Below are positions 1 through 8,545 of a DNA stretch of 64,000 nt, piece after piece. The translations under genes and the position numbers were made by a program. Position 1 is the stretch's first letter. Each line of letters begins with the position of its first letter. Origin of the DNA: Bacterioplanoides sp. SCSIO 12839 (GTDB taxonomy: Bacteria > Pseudomonadota > Gammaproteobacteria > Pseudomonadales > Oceanobacteraceae); contig NZ_CP073745.1 in NCBI RefSeq assembly GCF_024397975.1, forward strand, positions 2,630,501-2,694,500, in the 5' to 3' direction. Under the pieces are notes generated by a model, which saw only the letters and a program-made list of their open reading frames with translations, searched no databases and was not told the DNA's origin.

Positions 1-86
1 GCAGTCAGATTGAAAGCGGCGAATACAAAATTGATTATCAAAAGCTGGCAGGAAAAATGCTTGATTTCGAGGAGCGTTTAAACTAA
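1..86 (+). CDS. flgM: FlgM, anti-sigma-28 factor (C-terminal end only)
   Basis: The window opens inside a reading frame (codons from base 3) that stops with TAA at 84-86 and gives 27 residues ending GKMLDFEERLN. The G-x-Y-x-I-D followed by a helix containing KML-x-FE is the usual C-terminus of FlgM, the part that binds and inhibits the flagellar sigma factor FliA. The gene lies 15 bases before flgN, the usual flgM-flgN order. The short length limits certainty, but the context supports it strongly. Confidence 0.82.
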   Translation, partial: SQIESGEYKIDYQKLAGKMLDFEERLN

Positions 87-101
87 TTCCAGCGAGGGCT
101 T

Positions 102-572
102 ATGCCTGATATCAGTACCACCTTTGCTCAGCTTCTGATTTCCGAGCTGCAGGTGACCCAGTCCCTGCATCAGTTGCTTGAGCAAGAACTGGCGGCTTTT
201 CGCAACCGCGAACTGAAGCCGCTGGCGGATCTCCAACAACAAAAATCCCAGCTGCTATCCACCCTGCAATCTCAATCCAGACAACGTCTGGACTGGATGA
301 CCCAGGAACAACTCCCCCACTCCAGAGATTGCCTGCTACGGCCGGAGTTTGCCGATCAAAATGAAATTAAAACCCTGTGGCAACAATTAGCCGATAGCTA
401 TTCCGCCAACCAGCACCTGTCAGAAGTCCTGTCTGAAATGGTGTTAAAAGCGCGAAAAAGCACAATTGATCAACTTAATATCTTGCGTGGCAAGCAGAAT
501 GATCCACAATTATACAGTGCAACTGGTAAAGCCAGAGGGCTGAACCGAGGTTCAGGCTACACAACGGCCTGA
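102..572 (+). CDS. flgN: FlgN, flagellar export chaperone
   Basis: This 156-residue, highly helical, Gln/Leu-rich protein starts at ATG 102 after a GCGAGGG stretch. FlgN is the cytoplasmic chaperone that escorts the hook-filament junction proteins FlgK and FlgL to the flagellar export gate. Length, helical composition and the place directly behind flgM fit the family. The early part (LISELQVTQSLHQLLEQE) matches the usual FlgN pattern of a long coiled helix with Leu-Leu-x-x-E. It is most likely co-transcribed with flgM. Confidence 0.82.
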   Translation: MPDISTTFAQLLISELQVTQSLHQLLEQELAAFRNRELKPLADLQQQKSQLLSTLQSQSRQRLDWMTQEQLPHSRDCLLRPEFADQNEIKTLWQQLADSYSANQHLSEVLSEMVLKARKSTIDQLNILRGKQNDPQLYSATGKARGLNRGSGYTTA

Positions 573-643
573 CTAAACCTAACATTAACTGCAATTGCAT
601 TAACTGCACCCAGTATTAACGGTAGTAATCGACGGACTTCTCA

Positions 644-1384
644 ATGTTACAGGACAGCAACCAGGAATATATTCTGACCGCCCCCGAAGACATTTATGGC
701 GCATTGCGAAAAATTGTGGTGATGGAAACACCCGTGCAAATCCGCATTGAAAGCCAGCAACATACATTTCGCTCTGCGATCACCCAGACCGACCTGAAGA
801 GCCGTAGCTTCTTTATGGATCAGGTGACTCCCGAAGAAGGCAATGACCTGATTCGCCAGGGCAACCGTTACACCGTTGAGTGTGACTCCCAGGGCATTCG
901 CATTGAGTTCAAAGTTACCGGGCGCATGAAATACAGCGCCGCCAAAGAACAATACCGGGTTGAGTTTCCTGAGAGCCTGCTTTATTTGCAACGCCGTACG
1001 GCGTATCGGGTGATGGTGCCCCCGGCACATAACATTCGCCTGAAAATTCAGATGCCAGATGATGAAGGCAATATATTGGGAACCATTCAGGATCTGTCAT
1101 CGAATGGCTTTCGGGTGAAAATTAATGGCAACGTCAAAAAACGCCTCGACGAGATACGGAACTTTCCAATCGCTAAAGTTCGCTTTAACCAGGAACATTA
1201 CATGGACTGCTCTCTGGAAGCTCGCCACGTCATTCTCGATGACCAAGGCAACACCCATTGCGGCTTTGCCTTCACATTAATTTCAGCCACAGCACAACGT
1301 TATATTGATCGACTCATCACCGAATTCCAGTGGGAAGAGCGGCGTGTTAAAGAACAACAAGACTCCGAAGTCGGCGATCTCTGA
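644..1384 (+). CDS. ycgR: YcgR-type flagellar brake protein (PilZ domain)
   Basis: The 246-residue protein has an N-terminal YcgR-like beta domain (about residues 10-105) and a C-terminal PilZ domain (about 115-235). The c-di-GMP binding signature is visible as QRRTAYR (RxxxR) near residue 116 and as DLSSNGF (D/NxSxxG) about 35 residues later. YcgR-type proteins bind the flagellar motor when loaded with c-di-GMP and slow swimming. It follows flgMN in the same direction, which supports a motility role, and several c-di-GMP enzymes lie nearby (3.6, 12 and 21 kb). Confidence 0.88.
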   Translation: MLQDSNQEYILTAPEDIYGALRKIVVMETPVQIRIESQQHTFRSAITQTDLKSRSFFMDQVTPEEGNDLIRQGNRYTVECDSQGIRIEFKVTGRMKYSAAKEQYRVEFPESLLYLQRRTAYRVMVPPAHNIRLKIQMPDDEGNILGTIQDLSSNGFRVKINGNVKKRLDEIRNFPIAKVRFNQEHYMDCSLEARHVILDDQGNTHCGFAFTLISATAQRYIDRLITEFQWEERRVKEQQDSEVGDL

Positions 1385-1389
1385 CAGGC

Positions 1390-1418
1390 ATGACATCTTA
1401 GTAACAACGTATTAAAAT
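1390..1418 (+). promoter_or_regulatory. Sigma-70-type promoter for tRNA-Arg
   Basis: ATGACA (1390-1395) and TAAAAT (1413-1418) are separated by 17 bases. The -10 box ends 11 bases before the first tRNA base, the right distance for a short 5' leader. It starts just after the ycgR stop codon. Confidence 0.6.
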
Positions 1419-1429
1419 CTTCAGCCAGT

Positions 1430-1505
1430 CTCCTCATAGTTTAACCGGATAAAACTACCGCCTCCTAAGCGGTTGATCGGGGTTCGAGTCCCTGTGAGGA
1501 GGCCA
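1430..1505 (+). tRNA. tRNA-Arg (anticodon CCT)
   Basis: A complete cloverleaf can be drawn: acceptor CTCCTCA/TGAGGAG, D stem GTTT/AAAC, anticodon stem ACCGC/GCGGT with loop CTCCTAA (anticodon CCT at 1464-1466), T stem CGGGG/CCCTG with loop TTCGAGT, discriminator G and an encoded CCA at 1503-1505. It reads the AGG arginine codon. No integrase or attachment-site duplication is seen beside it. Confidence 0.95.
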
Positions 1506-1663
1506 TTTTGCCTCGCCTTTCTTTTTCATTATCCAAACAACGCAAGTGGCTGATCTGTCATGCCTGCATTGCTGCAAAGCCCCACAACACAAGACATTCT
1601 CATCAGATTGTAAGAAAATGCCGCGATTATTTGGTTTTCGGTTTCTACAAACAAGGAATGAGG

Positions 1664-3238
1664 ATGTTCAACGAATCTGTTTTAACTCTTTTTTCAGCTT
1701 CTGAAGTCAATGGCGAAGCATTAAAGCCGGTCAAGTTCGGCACATCAGGGCATCGGGGCACATCCCTGAAAGGAAGCTTTAACGAGCAGCACATCGTTGC
1801 GATCGCCCAGGCGGTAGCCGATTATCGCGAGCAACATAATATCAGCGGTGCGCTATTTGTTGGCCGCGACACCCATGCGTTATCAAAACCCGCCTGGGAC
1901 GTTGTGATTCAGGTTTTAACCGCCAACAAGGTTGATGTGCGAATTGCACAGGATGATGAAGTCACCGCCACGCCTCTGGTGAGCCATGCCATTCTGACAG
2001 CGAATACTCAAGCAGCAGAGAAATCCGACGGTATTATTATCACACCGTCTCACAACCCGCCTGAAGATGGTGGCATTAAATACAACACCCCCGATGGTGG
2101 CCCCGCTGACGGTACGGTCACCAGCTGGATTGAAAACCGTGCAAACCAATACCTGCAAAACAATTGCACCGATGTGAAACGTCTGGATATGGCGCAGGCA
2201 CTGGCAAACACACAAACCTACGATTACGTCGGTGTTTACGTTGAAGATCTGAAACGAGTCATCGATTTACAGGCCATCGCCAGCAGCTCATTGAAGTTGG
2301 GCGCTGATCCAATGGGCGGCACGGCATTACCCGTCTGGAACAAGCTGGCTGAAAACCCGGACTTTAACCTACAGGTGGTGAACGATCAGATTGATGAGTC
2401 TTTCGCCTTTATGCCGCCAGATCACGATGGTCGTATTCGTATGGATTGTTCCAGCACCGCGGCCATGACCAATCTGCTGGAAATTCGAGATCAGTTTGAC
2501 CTGGCGTTCGGTAATGATCCGGATGCCGACCGACACGGCATTGTCGATGCCGCAGGCCTGATGAACCCAAACCACTACCTGTGTGTTTGTGTGGATTACC
2601 TGATGAAACACCGCCCACAGTGGTCAGCGGACTTAAAAGTTGGCAAAACCTTAGTCACGTCTTCAATGATGGATCGTGTCGTTGCGGCTAATGATCGTAC
2701 CTTGTATGAAGTACCGGTTGGCTTTAAATGGTTCGTTCAGGGATTGTTCCAGGGCGAGCTGGCATTTGGCGGTGAAGAAAGTGCCGGAGCGAGCTTACTG
2801 ACCTTTGATGGCAAGCCCTGGAGCACCGACAAAGACGGCGTTGTTTTGTGTTTGTTAGCGGCAGAAATCACCGCTGTTACCGGCCTGACGCCATCACAGT
2901 ATTACGCCAAACTGGTGGAGCAACATGGTAACCCGCATTACAAGCGTGTTGATGCCGCTGCAACACCAGAACAAAAGGCTGCATTTGCACAACTGACGGC
3001 GGATAGCGTTACGGAAAGTGAGCTGGCTGGTTTCGCCATCACCTCAGTACATACCAATGCGCCCGGAAATAATGCGTCGATAGGTGGCTTAAAAGTCTGC
3101 ACGGAGCAAGGCTGGTTTGCCGCACGCCCAAGTGGCACCGAGGATATCTATAAAATTTATGCCGAGAGTTTTCAGGGGGAGGATCACCTTCAGTCTCTGA
3201 TTAAAGAAGCACAAAAGCTCTTGAGCAATATCCTGTAG
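1664..3238 (+). CDS. pgm: Phosphoglucomutase, alpha-D-glucose specific
   Basis: This enzyme interconverts glucose 1-phosphate and glucose 6-phosphate and feeds glycogen and nucleotide-sugar synthesis. The family landmarks are all present: FGTSGHRG near the N-terminus, the phosphoserine loop TPSHNPP (Ser about residue 129), the Mg site DPDADRHG, the sugar-binding GGEESAG and the phosphate-binding RPSGTEDIYKIY. The frame is open upstream to TTG 1508, but that would begin 2 bases after tRNA-Arg. ATG 1664 is chosen because AAGGA at 1653-1657 sits 6 bases before it, giving 524 residues, slightly shorter than E. coli Pgm. An alternative ATG at 1658 lies too close to the ribosome site. Confidence 0.93.
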   Translation: MFNESVLTLFSASEVNGEALKPVKFGTSGHRGTSLKGSFNEQHIVAIAQAVADYREQHNISGALFVGRDTHALSKPAWDVVIQVLTANKVDVRIAQDDEVTATPLVSHAILTANTQAAEKSDGIIITPSHNPPEDGGIKYNTPDGGPADGTVTSWIENRANQYLQNNCTDVKRLDMAQALANTQTYDYVGVYVEDLKRVIDLQAIASSSLKLGADPMGGTALPVWNKLAENPDFNLQVVNDQIDESFAFMPPDHDGRIRMDCSSTAAMTNLLEIRDQFDLAFGNDPDADRHGIVDAAGLMNPNHYLCVCVDYLMKHRPQWSADLKVGKTLVTSSMMDRVVAANDRTLYEVPVGFKWFVQGLFQGELAFGGEESAGASLLTFDGKPWSTDKDGVVLCLLAAEITAVTGLTPSQYYAKLVEQHGNPHYKRVDAAATPEQKAAFAQLTADSVTESELAGFAITSVHTNAPGNNASIGGLKVCTEQGWFAARPSGTEDIYKIYAESFQGEDHLQSLIKEAQKLLSNIL

Positions 3239-3588
3239 CCATCTCTTGTAGCAATATCTGGCCGCTATTTCATGGCGGCAAACAGCGGCAACCTTTGTTG
3301 CCGCTGCCACAGCGGCCTGCCAACCATGTGCTTCATTCCAATCAACTCCCCAATAATGACAGTTAAGACAGGTCAACAGCGTCGTTCAACTGCCACCTTT
3401 TACTAATCAATCAGTCATTTTATTGGCTAAAACCTTTTTATTAGCGACGCCAAATAGTCATCAGCTGCTAAGCTAACCCTGCCAAATCCTCGTAAACCAC
3501 TGTTTTATAAGGACTTTTAAGTTTAAAAAATACTGGCACAGAAATCGCTTTATCCGATTTAAGTATTTTTACCCCTATGAGGTTGCTC
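3239..3588. other. Intergenic region between pgm and the diguanylate cyclase gene
   Basis: About 350 bases without a convincing gene. The left part is GC-rich and holds the hairpin at 3283-3306. The right part (from about 3390) is AT-rich and probably carries the promoter of the next gene, but no clean -35/-10 pair stands out. Confidence 0.6.
3283..3306 (+). terminator. Perfect hairpin downstream of pgm
   Basis: CAGCGGCAAC and GTTGCCGCTG form a perfect 10-bp stem around a CTTT loop, 44 bases after the pgm stop. There is no T-run after it, so it may be a 3'-end hairpin protecting the mRNA or a weak terminator rather than a classical intrinsic one. Confidence 0.4.
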
Positions 3589-4536
3589 ATGGTGAGTCCT
3601 TTACACAGCAATGGTCGTGCTCAGTTACGAGAAGAAAAAGCCGTAACATCAATTGGTGACCTTGCGTTAAAACCTGATTTACGCCCGGAATTATTATTAA
3701 AATTATCCGGCAAGTTACAGACCACGCTGGAATTGTCTCAGCTACTGGAAATCTTTTTTGAAGAGATCCAGCAAGCCGTTTTGGTCGACGGACTTACCTT
3801 TGCCCATTCAGCCAATAACTTGCTGATCAGCCAGGGGAAAAACTCACCACATTCCGTGAGCTATCGCCTGCAAACACAGCAGGACTATATGGGTGACCTG
3901 ACCTTTCACCGCTCGACTCGTTTTCGTGAGCACGAGCTGGCGAACCTGGAAGGCTTGTTGACCACATTGGTTTATCCGATGCGTAATGCTTTACGGTATT
4001 ACGAAGCGTTGGCTGCCGCCTTCCGTGATCCACTGACAGGCGCGGGCAACCGTGTGGCATTAGATAAAACACTCAGTCGTGAAGTCGAATTGGCCAAACG
4101 CCACGGCCAGCAGTTATCCGTGTTGATGATTGACCTTGACCACTTCAAGCAGGTGAACGATGAGTTTGGTCACAGCATGGGTGACAAGGTGCTGAAAGAT
4201 GCCGCCGATTGCATGACAGCCTGCATTCGACAAACCGATATGTGTTTCCGTTACGGCGGCGAAGAATTTCTGGTCATGCTATCCAGCGCCGACCAGGCAG
4301 GTGCTTTACGTATCGCCGAGCGCATCCGTATGAGCATCAGCGATATGACCTTTGAAAATGCCAAAGGCAAACTGCAGGTAACCACCAGTATTGGCTGCGC
4401 TACGTTACGCGGCATAGATAATACTGACAGCCTGGTACAACGTGCCGACACTGCATTATACGAAGCCAAACATGGTGGCCGTAACCGGGTCATCAGCGAT
4501 GCGGATACCGCCTTTACAGAATCAGAACGAGTCTGA
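3589..4536 (+). CDS. Diguanylate cyclase (GGDEF domain)
   Basis: A C-terminal GGDEF domain (about residues 145-305) carries the active-site variant GGEEF in RYGGEEFLVML. An inhibitory I-site, RQTD, lies five residues before it, so synthesis of c-di-GMP from GTP with product feedback is expected. The N-terminal ~130 residues form a soluble, GAF-like sensory region with no membrane segment, so the protein is probably cytoplasmic. The first ATG is 3577, but ATG 3589 has GAGG at 3579-3582 with 6-base spacing and is preferred, giving 315 residues. A terminator follows at 4571. Confidence 0.88.
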   Translation: MVSPLHSNGRAQLREEKAVTSIGDLALKPDLRPELLLKLSGKLQTTLELSQLLEIFFEEIQQAVLVDGLTFAHSANNLLISQGKNSPHSVSYRLQTQQDYMGDLTFHRSTRFREHELANLEGLLTTLVYPMRNALRYYEALAAAFRDPLTGAGNRVALDKTLSREVELAKRHGQQLSVLMIDLDHFKQVNDEFGHSMGDKVLKDAADCMTACIRQTDMCFRYGGEEFLVMLSSADQAGALRIAERIRMSISDMTFENAKGKLQVTTSIGCATLRGIDNTDSLVQRADTALYEAKHGGRNRVISDADTAFTESERV

Positions 4537-4570
4537 TAGGCGGCTTATTTAACATTTCACCAGCAAGATT

Positions 4571-4619
4571 AAAAATCCCACCTGGATTCACTACGAATTG
4601 AATTCAAGTGGGATTTTTT
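4571..4619. terminator. Bidirectional intrinsic terminator
   Basis: AAAAATCCCAC and GTGGGATTTTTT pair across a loop that can extend the stem (GATTC/GAATTC). It lies between the convergent diguanylate cyclase and acyl-CoA dehydrogenase genes and has T- or A-runs on both sides, so it can serve both. Confidence 0.8.
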
Positions 4620-4625
4620 CTGGCA

Positions 4626-6434
4626 TCAGTCTAAGAAAGAAAAATGTTCTTCTTTCATTTGCATTAACGACTTAGGATCGCGCACCATCATCTTGGCATG
4701 TGACTTAGCTCTTGGCAGCATACGCTTGTAATAAAACTCTGCCATCTGAATTTTTGCTTTATAAAAGTCAGCGTCACCATCTCCGGACTCCAGTTTCTGA
4801 TAAGCCGTTTCGGCCATCATCGCCCAGTAATACGCCATGGCGTTGTAACCCGAATACATCAGGTAATCGACCGAAGCTGAGCCAACCATGTCACGGTTTT
4901 TAGATGCCTTAAAAGCAATGTGATAGTTATTCAGTTTCCAGCCAAGCATGGTGCGCTTGAGCTTGCGGATCATCTTTTTCATTTCCGGGCGTTTAGTCGC
5001 ACGAGTAAATTCCTGAACCTGCTTGGAAAAATTATCAAAAGATTTAAATTTACCCAGTAGCATTTTCCGCCCTAATAAATCCAATGCCTGAACACCGGTG
5101 GTTCCTTCATAAAGTTTGGAAATCTGAGCATCACGTACAATTTGCTCCATACCCCACTCTTTAATAAATCCATGGCCACCATAAATCTGCACCCCATGGT
5201 TAGCCGCTTCGTAACCCAGCTCCGTCAGGAAGGCTTTCAGAATCGGCGTCAGGAAACCTAATTCATCATCATATTGCTCATAGAGTGCAGTATCTCCTTT
5301 GGAATGTGCCGCCATCATCAAATCAGCCAATCGGGCTGCGTGATAAATCATGGCACGGCCACCTTCAGCAATCGCTTTTTGCGTTAATAACATGCGACGT
5401 ACATCCGGGTGAACCATCAGGGTATCTGCTGCTTTATCCGGATCTTTGGTGCCGGTTAACGAACGCATAGAGCGTCTGTCTTTGGCATAAGGCAGAGCTC
5501 CCTGAAATGATAACTCTGCGGATGCCAGCCCCTGGATTGATGTACCGATGCGAGCGGTATTCATAAACGTGAACATACACATCAGTCCCTTGTTTTCAGG
5601 ACCGATTAAAAAACCTTTGGCACCATCAAAATTCATCACACAGGTCGATGATCCGTGAATCCCCATTTTCTCTTCAATGGAGCCACAACTGACCGGGTTG
5701 CGCTCCCCCAGCGAGCCATCATCATTCACGTTAAATTTCGGCACAATAAACAGAGAAATACCTTTGGTTCCCTCTGGAGCACCCGGTAATCTTGCCAGTA
5801 CGATATGAATAATATTTTCAGCCAGGTCATGCTCGCCGGATGAAATAAAAATTTTCTGTCCGGTTAAGGCGTATGAACCATCACCATTAGGTTCCGCCTT
5901 GGTTTTAACCTGGCCCAGGTCGGTACCACATTGGGCTTCGGTGAGACACATCGTTCCCGTCCAACGACCTTCCGACAGCGGCATAAAAAAGGTTTGTTTT
6001 TGTGCCTCAGTACCGTGCAAAAAGATGGTGTTCATCGCACCTAACGAAAGTCCGGGGTACATTCCCCAGGGCCAGTTGGCCGTACCGATCATTTCTGACT
6101 TGGCAACGGACAACGACATGGGTAGACCCTGACCGCCGTACTCAACCGGTGTCGACATCGACTGCCAGCCATTCTCAACATACATTTGATAGGCTTCTTT
6201 AAAACCGGCCGGGGTTTGCACATCGCCACCTTCAAAGCGGCAACCTTTATCACCGGTTTGATAAAGCGGAGAGAGAACCTCTTCGGAGAAAGAAGCCGAA
6301 GCCTCTAAAATCATATCCACCATCTCCGGAGTGGCTTCTTCACCACCCGGAATATGTTGATAGTGTTGCTGAAATTTGTAGACATCGTTAATTAAAAACT
6401 TAATGTCTTTTATCGGTGCTTTGTACTGAATCAT
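4626..6434 (-). CDS. Acyl-CoA dehydrogenase, long-chain type with C-terminal extension
   Basis: A 602-residue FAD enzyme of the acyl-CoA dehydrogenase superfamily that catalyses the first, alpha-beta dehydrogenation step of beta-oxidation. Visible family features include MCLTEAQCGTDLG in the substrate/FAD region, the ISSGEHDL stretch typical of the ~600-residue branch, and the C-terminal FAD motif YEGTTGVQALDLLGRKM followed by an additional helical domain. The frame is open to 6527, but the first 31 codons do not resemble the family. ATG 6434 (MIQYKAP) fits the usual N-terminus. It lies just downstream of fadD on the same strand, consistent with a fatty-acid degradation cluster. Confidence 0.9.
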   Translation of the reverse strand: MIQYKAPIKDIKFLINDVYKFQQHYQHIPGGEEATPEMVDMILEASASFSEEVLSPLYQTGDKGCRFEGGDVQTPAGFKEAYQMYVENGWQSMSTPVEYGGQGLPMSLSVAKSEMIGTANWPWGMYPGLSLGAMNTIFLHGTEAQKQTFFMPLSEGRWTGTMCLTEAQCGTDLGQVKTKAEPNGDGSYALTGQKIFISSGEHDLAENIIHIVLARLPGAPEGTKGISLFIVPKFNVNDDGSLGERNPVSCGSIEEKMGIHGSSTCVMNFDGAKGFLIGPENKGLMCMFTFMNTARIGTSIQGLASAELSFQGALPYAKDRRSMRSLTGTKDPDKAADTLMVHPDVRRMLLTQKAIAEGGRAMIYHAARLADLMMAAHSKGDTALYEQYDDELGFLTPILKAFLTELGYEAANHGVQIYGGHGFIKEWGMEQIVRDAQISKLYEGTTGVQALDLLGRKMLLGKFKSFDNFSKQVQEFTRATKRPEMKKMIRKLKRTMLGWKLNNYHIAFKASKNRDMVGSASVDYLMYSGYNAMAYYWAMMAETAYQKLESGDGDADFYKAKIQMAEFYYKRMLPRAKSHAKMMVRDPKSLMQMKEEHFSFLD

Positions 6435-6575
6435 AATGAACGTTAACCTTAATCTGACAATGGCAATAAAACGGTAAGCATTGTCACTCAGCTCAGTACT
6501 CAAACCATTGGCCTGATAAGCAGGCATGTGGTGTCAGTTCGGTGTTTTAGTTTTAGATTGAGATAGAAAGGAAAC

Positions 6576-6604
6576 AAAAACGCCCGCTTAAAAGCGGGCG
6601 TTTT
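6576..6604 (-). terminator. Intrinsic terminator of fadD
   Basis: CGCCCGCTT (6581-6589) and AAGCGGGCG (6592-6600) form a perfect 9-bp stem with a two-base loop, flanked by A and T runs. It follows the fadD stop on the minus strand, so the downstream acyl-CoA dehydrogenase gene probably has its own promoter in 6435-6575. Confidence 0.85.
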
Positions 6605-6622
6605 GTCAGAAGAATAAACGTA

Positions 6623-8344
6623 TCAGGCTGGCTCAGCTTGCTTCGCGTTCTCTTCGTCTTTTAATTCACGACGCAGAATTTTACCAACTGGAGTCATTGG
6701 TAATTCCTCTCGGAATTCAACATAACGTGGCACTTTGTACGCTGTTAATTTATCACGGCAGAAGTTACGGATTTCTTCGACCGTCACATTCGAGTCTGAC
6801 GCAACCACAAATAACTTCACTGCTTCGCCGGTTTTGTCATCAGGGATACCAATGGCCGCGCAGTTTTCAACCGACGGATGAGCGGCAACCACATCTTCAA
6901 TTTCATTTGGATAAACGTTAAAACCTGACACCAGAATCATGTCTTTAATCCGGTCAACGATTTTGACGAAACCGTCTTCATCAATCACCGCAACGTCACC
7001 AGTACGGAACCATTTGCCATCCGGGGTGAATGTTTCTGCCGTCGCTTCGGGACGATTCCAGTAACCTTTCATGACCTGCGGGCCGTTCACGCACAGCTCG
7101 CCGCGCTCACCAATAGCAACTTCATTGCCTTCATCATCGATGCACTTCAAGGCAGTACCAGGAACTGCCAGGCCAACGGTTCCCTGACGCTCAAGTCCGG
7201 CACCCGGATTCATGGTCACGGCTGGAGAACATTCGGTTAAACCATAAGCTTCCGAAATACCCACACCGGTTAATTCTTTCCAGCGACTGGCGGTGTCGTC
7301 CACCAGAGCCGTACCACCCGATAACGTGATACGCAGCTGACTGAAGTCCATCTCACGGAATTCTTTGTGAGCCAGCAAAGAAACAAACAAGGTGTTTAAA
7401 CCAATAATGCCGGTTAGCTGATGCGGTTTCATCATGCGTACAAACATATCGGTATCACGCGGGTTAGCGATCAGAATACTGTGATCACCCGATTCAAACA
7501 GGGCCATTAAGTGCACAGTAAATGAATAAATGTGATACAGCGGAAGTGGCGCAACAATTTTTGCACCGCTGGTTGGTTTTAACGGCTGCCCTTTGTCGTC
7601 AACCTGCTGCAAGCTGGCGTGAGCCTGCATCATATTGGCAACCAGGTTACGGTTGGTCAGCTCTGCACCTTTGGCTACACCGGTCGTACCACCGGTGTAT
7701 TGCAGAATAATGGTGTCATCCGGATTCTTAATATAGTTTTTCTCAAAACCATTATGTTTCGCGCCCTGAGCCAGGGCCTGACGAAAAGACACCGCTTGCG
7801 GCAAGCTGTAGGCCGGAACCATCTTTTTAACGTACTTAGCGACGTTGTTAATCAGAGTACGCTTGAGGAAAGGCAACATATCCGCCAGCGACGTCACGAT
7901 AATATGCTGTAAACCCGTTTCGTCTTTAATGTTCTGTACGGATTGAGCAAACACATCCATGCACACCAGAGCTTTGGCACCAGAATCATTAAACTGATGT
8001 TTCATCTCTCGTTCGGTGTACAGCGGGTTGGTGTTTACCACCACCATGCCGGCACGCAGTGCACCGTACATCGCAATCGGGAATTGCAGAATATTTGGCA
8101 TCTGAATCGCGATGCGATCACCGGGCTTCAGGGTTGTATGATTTTGCAGATAAGCCGCAAAGGCTGCACTGTATTCATCAATCTGTTGATACGTGAGTGT
8201 ATAACCAATACTGGTGAATGCCGGACGCTCAGCATAACGTTTGAAAGAGTGTTCTATCACTTCAACAACTGCGTCGTATTCGCTCAGATTAATCGTATCT
8301 GGCACGCCAGGTGCGCGCTTACCATCCCAGAAAGATGCTTCCAC
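6623..8344 (-). CDS. fadD: Long-chain fatty acid-CoA ligase
   Basis: This enzyme activates long-chain fatty acids to acyl-CoA with ATP, for import-coupled activation and beta-oxidation. The 573-residue protein has the adenylate-forming P-loop YTGGTTGVAKG (about residue 216), the signature segment SEAYGLTECSP, the hinge FRTGDVAVIDEDGF and the C-terminal Lys region PVGKILRRELKDEE. It closely follows the Pseudomonas FadD1 pattern. The frame is open to 8479, but a GTG at 8344 preceded by GGGGAG with 7-base spacing gives the family N-terminus (VEASFWDGK). It is divergent from an AraC-type regulator, which may control it. Confidence 0.92.
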   Translation of the reverse strand: MEASFWDGKRAPGVPDTINLSEYDAVVEVIEHSFKRYAERPAFTSIGYTLTYQQIDEYSAAFAAYLQNHTTLKPGDRIAIQMPNILQFPIAMYGALRAGMVVVNTNPLYTEREMKHQFNDSGAKALVCMDVFAQSVQNIKDETGLQHIIVTSLADMLPFLKRTLINNVAKYVKKMVPAYSLPQAVSFRQALAQGAKHNGFEKNYIKNPDDTIILQYTGGTTGVAKGAELTNRNLVANMMQAHASLQQVDDKGQPLKPTSGAKIVAPLPLYHIYSFTVHLMALFESGDHSILIANPRDTDMFVRMMKPHQLTGIIGLNTLFVSLLAHKEFREMDFSQLRITLSGGTALVDDTASRWKELTGVGISEAYGLTECSPAVTMNPGAGLERQGTVGLAVPGTALKCIDDEGNEVAIGERGELCVNGPQVMKGYWNRPEATAETFTPDGKWFRTGDVAVIDEDGFVKIVDRIKDMILVSGFNVYPNEIEDVVAAHPSVENCAAIGIPDDKTGEAVKLFVVASDSNVTVEEIRNFCRDKLTAYKVPRYVEFREELPMTPVGKILRRELKDEENAKQAEPA

Positions 8345-8462
8345 GTGTAGTCTCCCCAATGCGGATTTTAAGAGAATAACCGTTGCCCTGACGTCCCTGA
8401 GCCGTAAGAAAAACTGAGTTTGCCGAGCAGAAGGTCTGATTGTTTTTTTAATAACCCGAACT

Positions 8463-8479
8463 ATGAAGCAAAGTTTCAT
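8463..8479. promoter_or_regulatory. Inverted repeat in the fadD/araC intergenic region
   Basis: ATGAA (8463-8467) and TTCAT (8475-8479) flank a 7-base centre. It lies in the 200-base divergent region upstream of fadD and the AraC-type gene, so an operator is possible. Evidence is symmetry and position only. Confidence 0.3.
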
Positions 8480-8493
8480 TGAGTTAAAGGGCC

Positions 8494-8508
8494 AATCATG
8501 AAATGATT
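8494..8508. promoter_or_regulatory. Inverted repeat (candidate operator) between fadD and the AraC gene
   Basis: AATCAT-GAA-ATGATT is a perfect 6-3-6 inverted repeat between the divergent promoters of fadD and the AraC-family gene. A role as regulator binding site is inferred from position. Confidence 0.35.
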
Positions 8509-8545
8509 CCGGTCATAATACGCCAATACCTATCCGATACGCCCC

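Noticed and set aside
647-1030. Minus-strand open frame inside ycgR
   Set aside because: Shadow of the YcgR coding frame, which has clear PilZ motifs.
1430-1505. tRNA-Arg as a possible integration site
   Set aside because: No integrase, no direct repeat of the tRNA 3' end and no change in composition nearby.
1508-1663. N-terminal extension of phosphoglucomutase from TTG 1508
   Set aside because: It begins 2 bases after tRNA-Arg, has no ribosome site and no similarity to the family. ATG 1664 is well placed.
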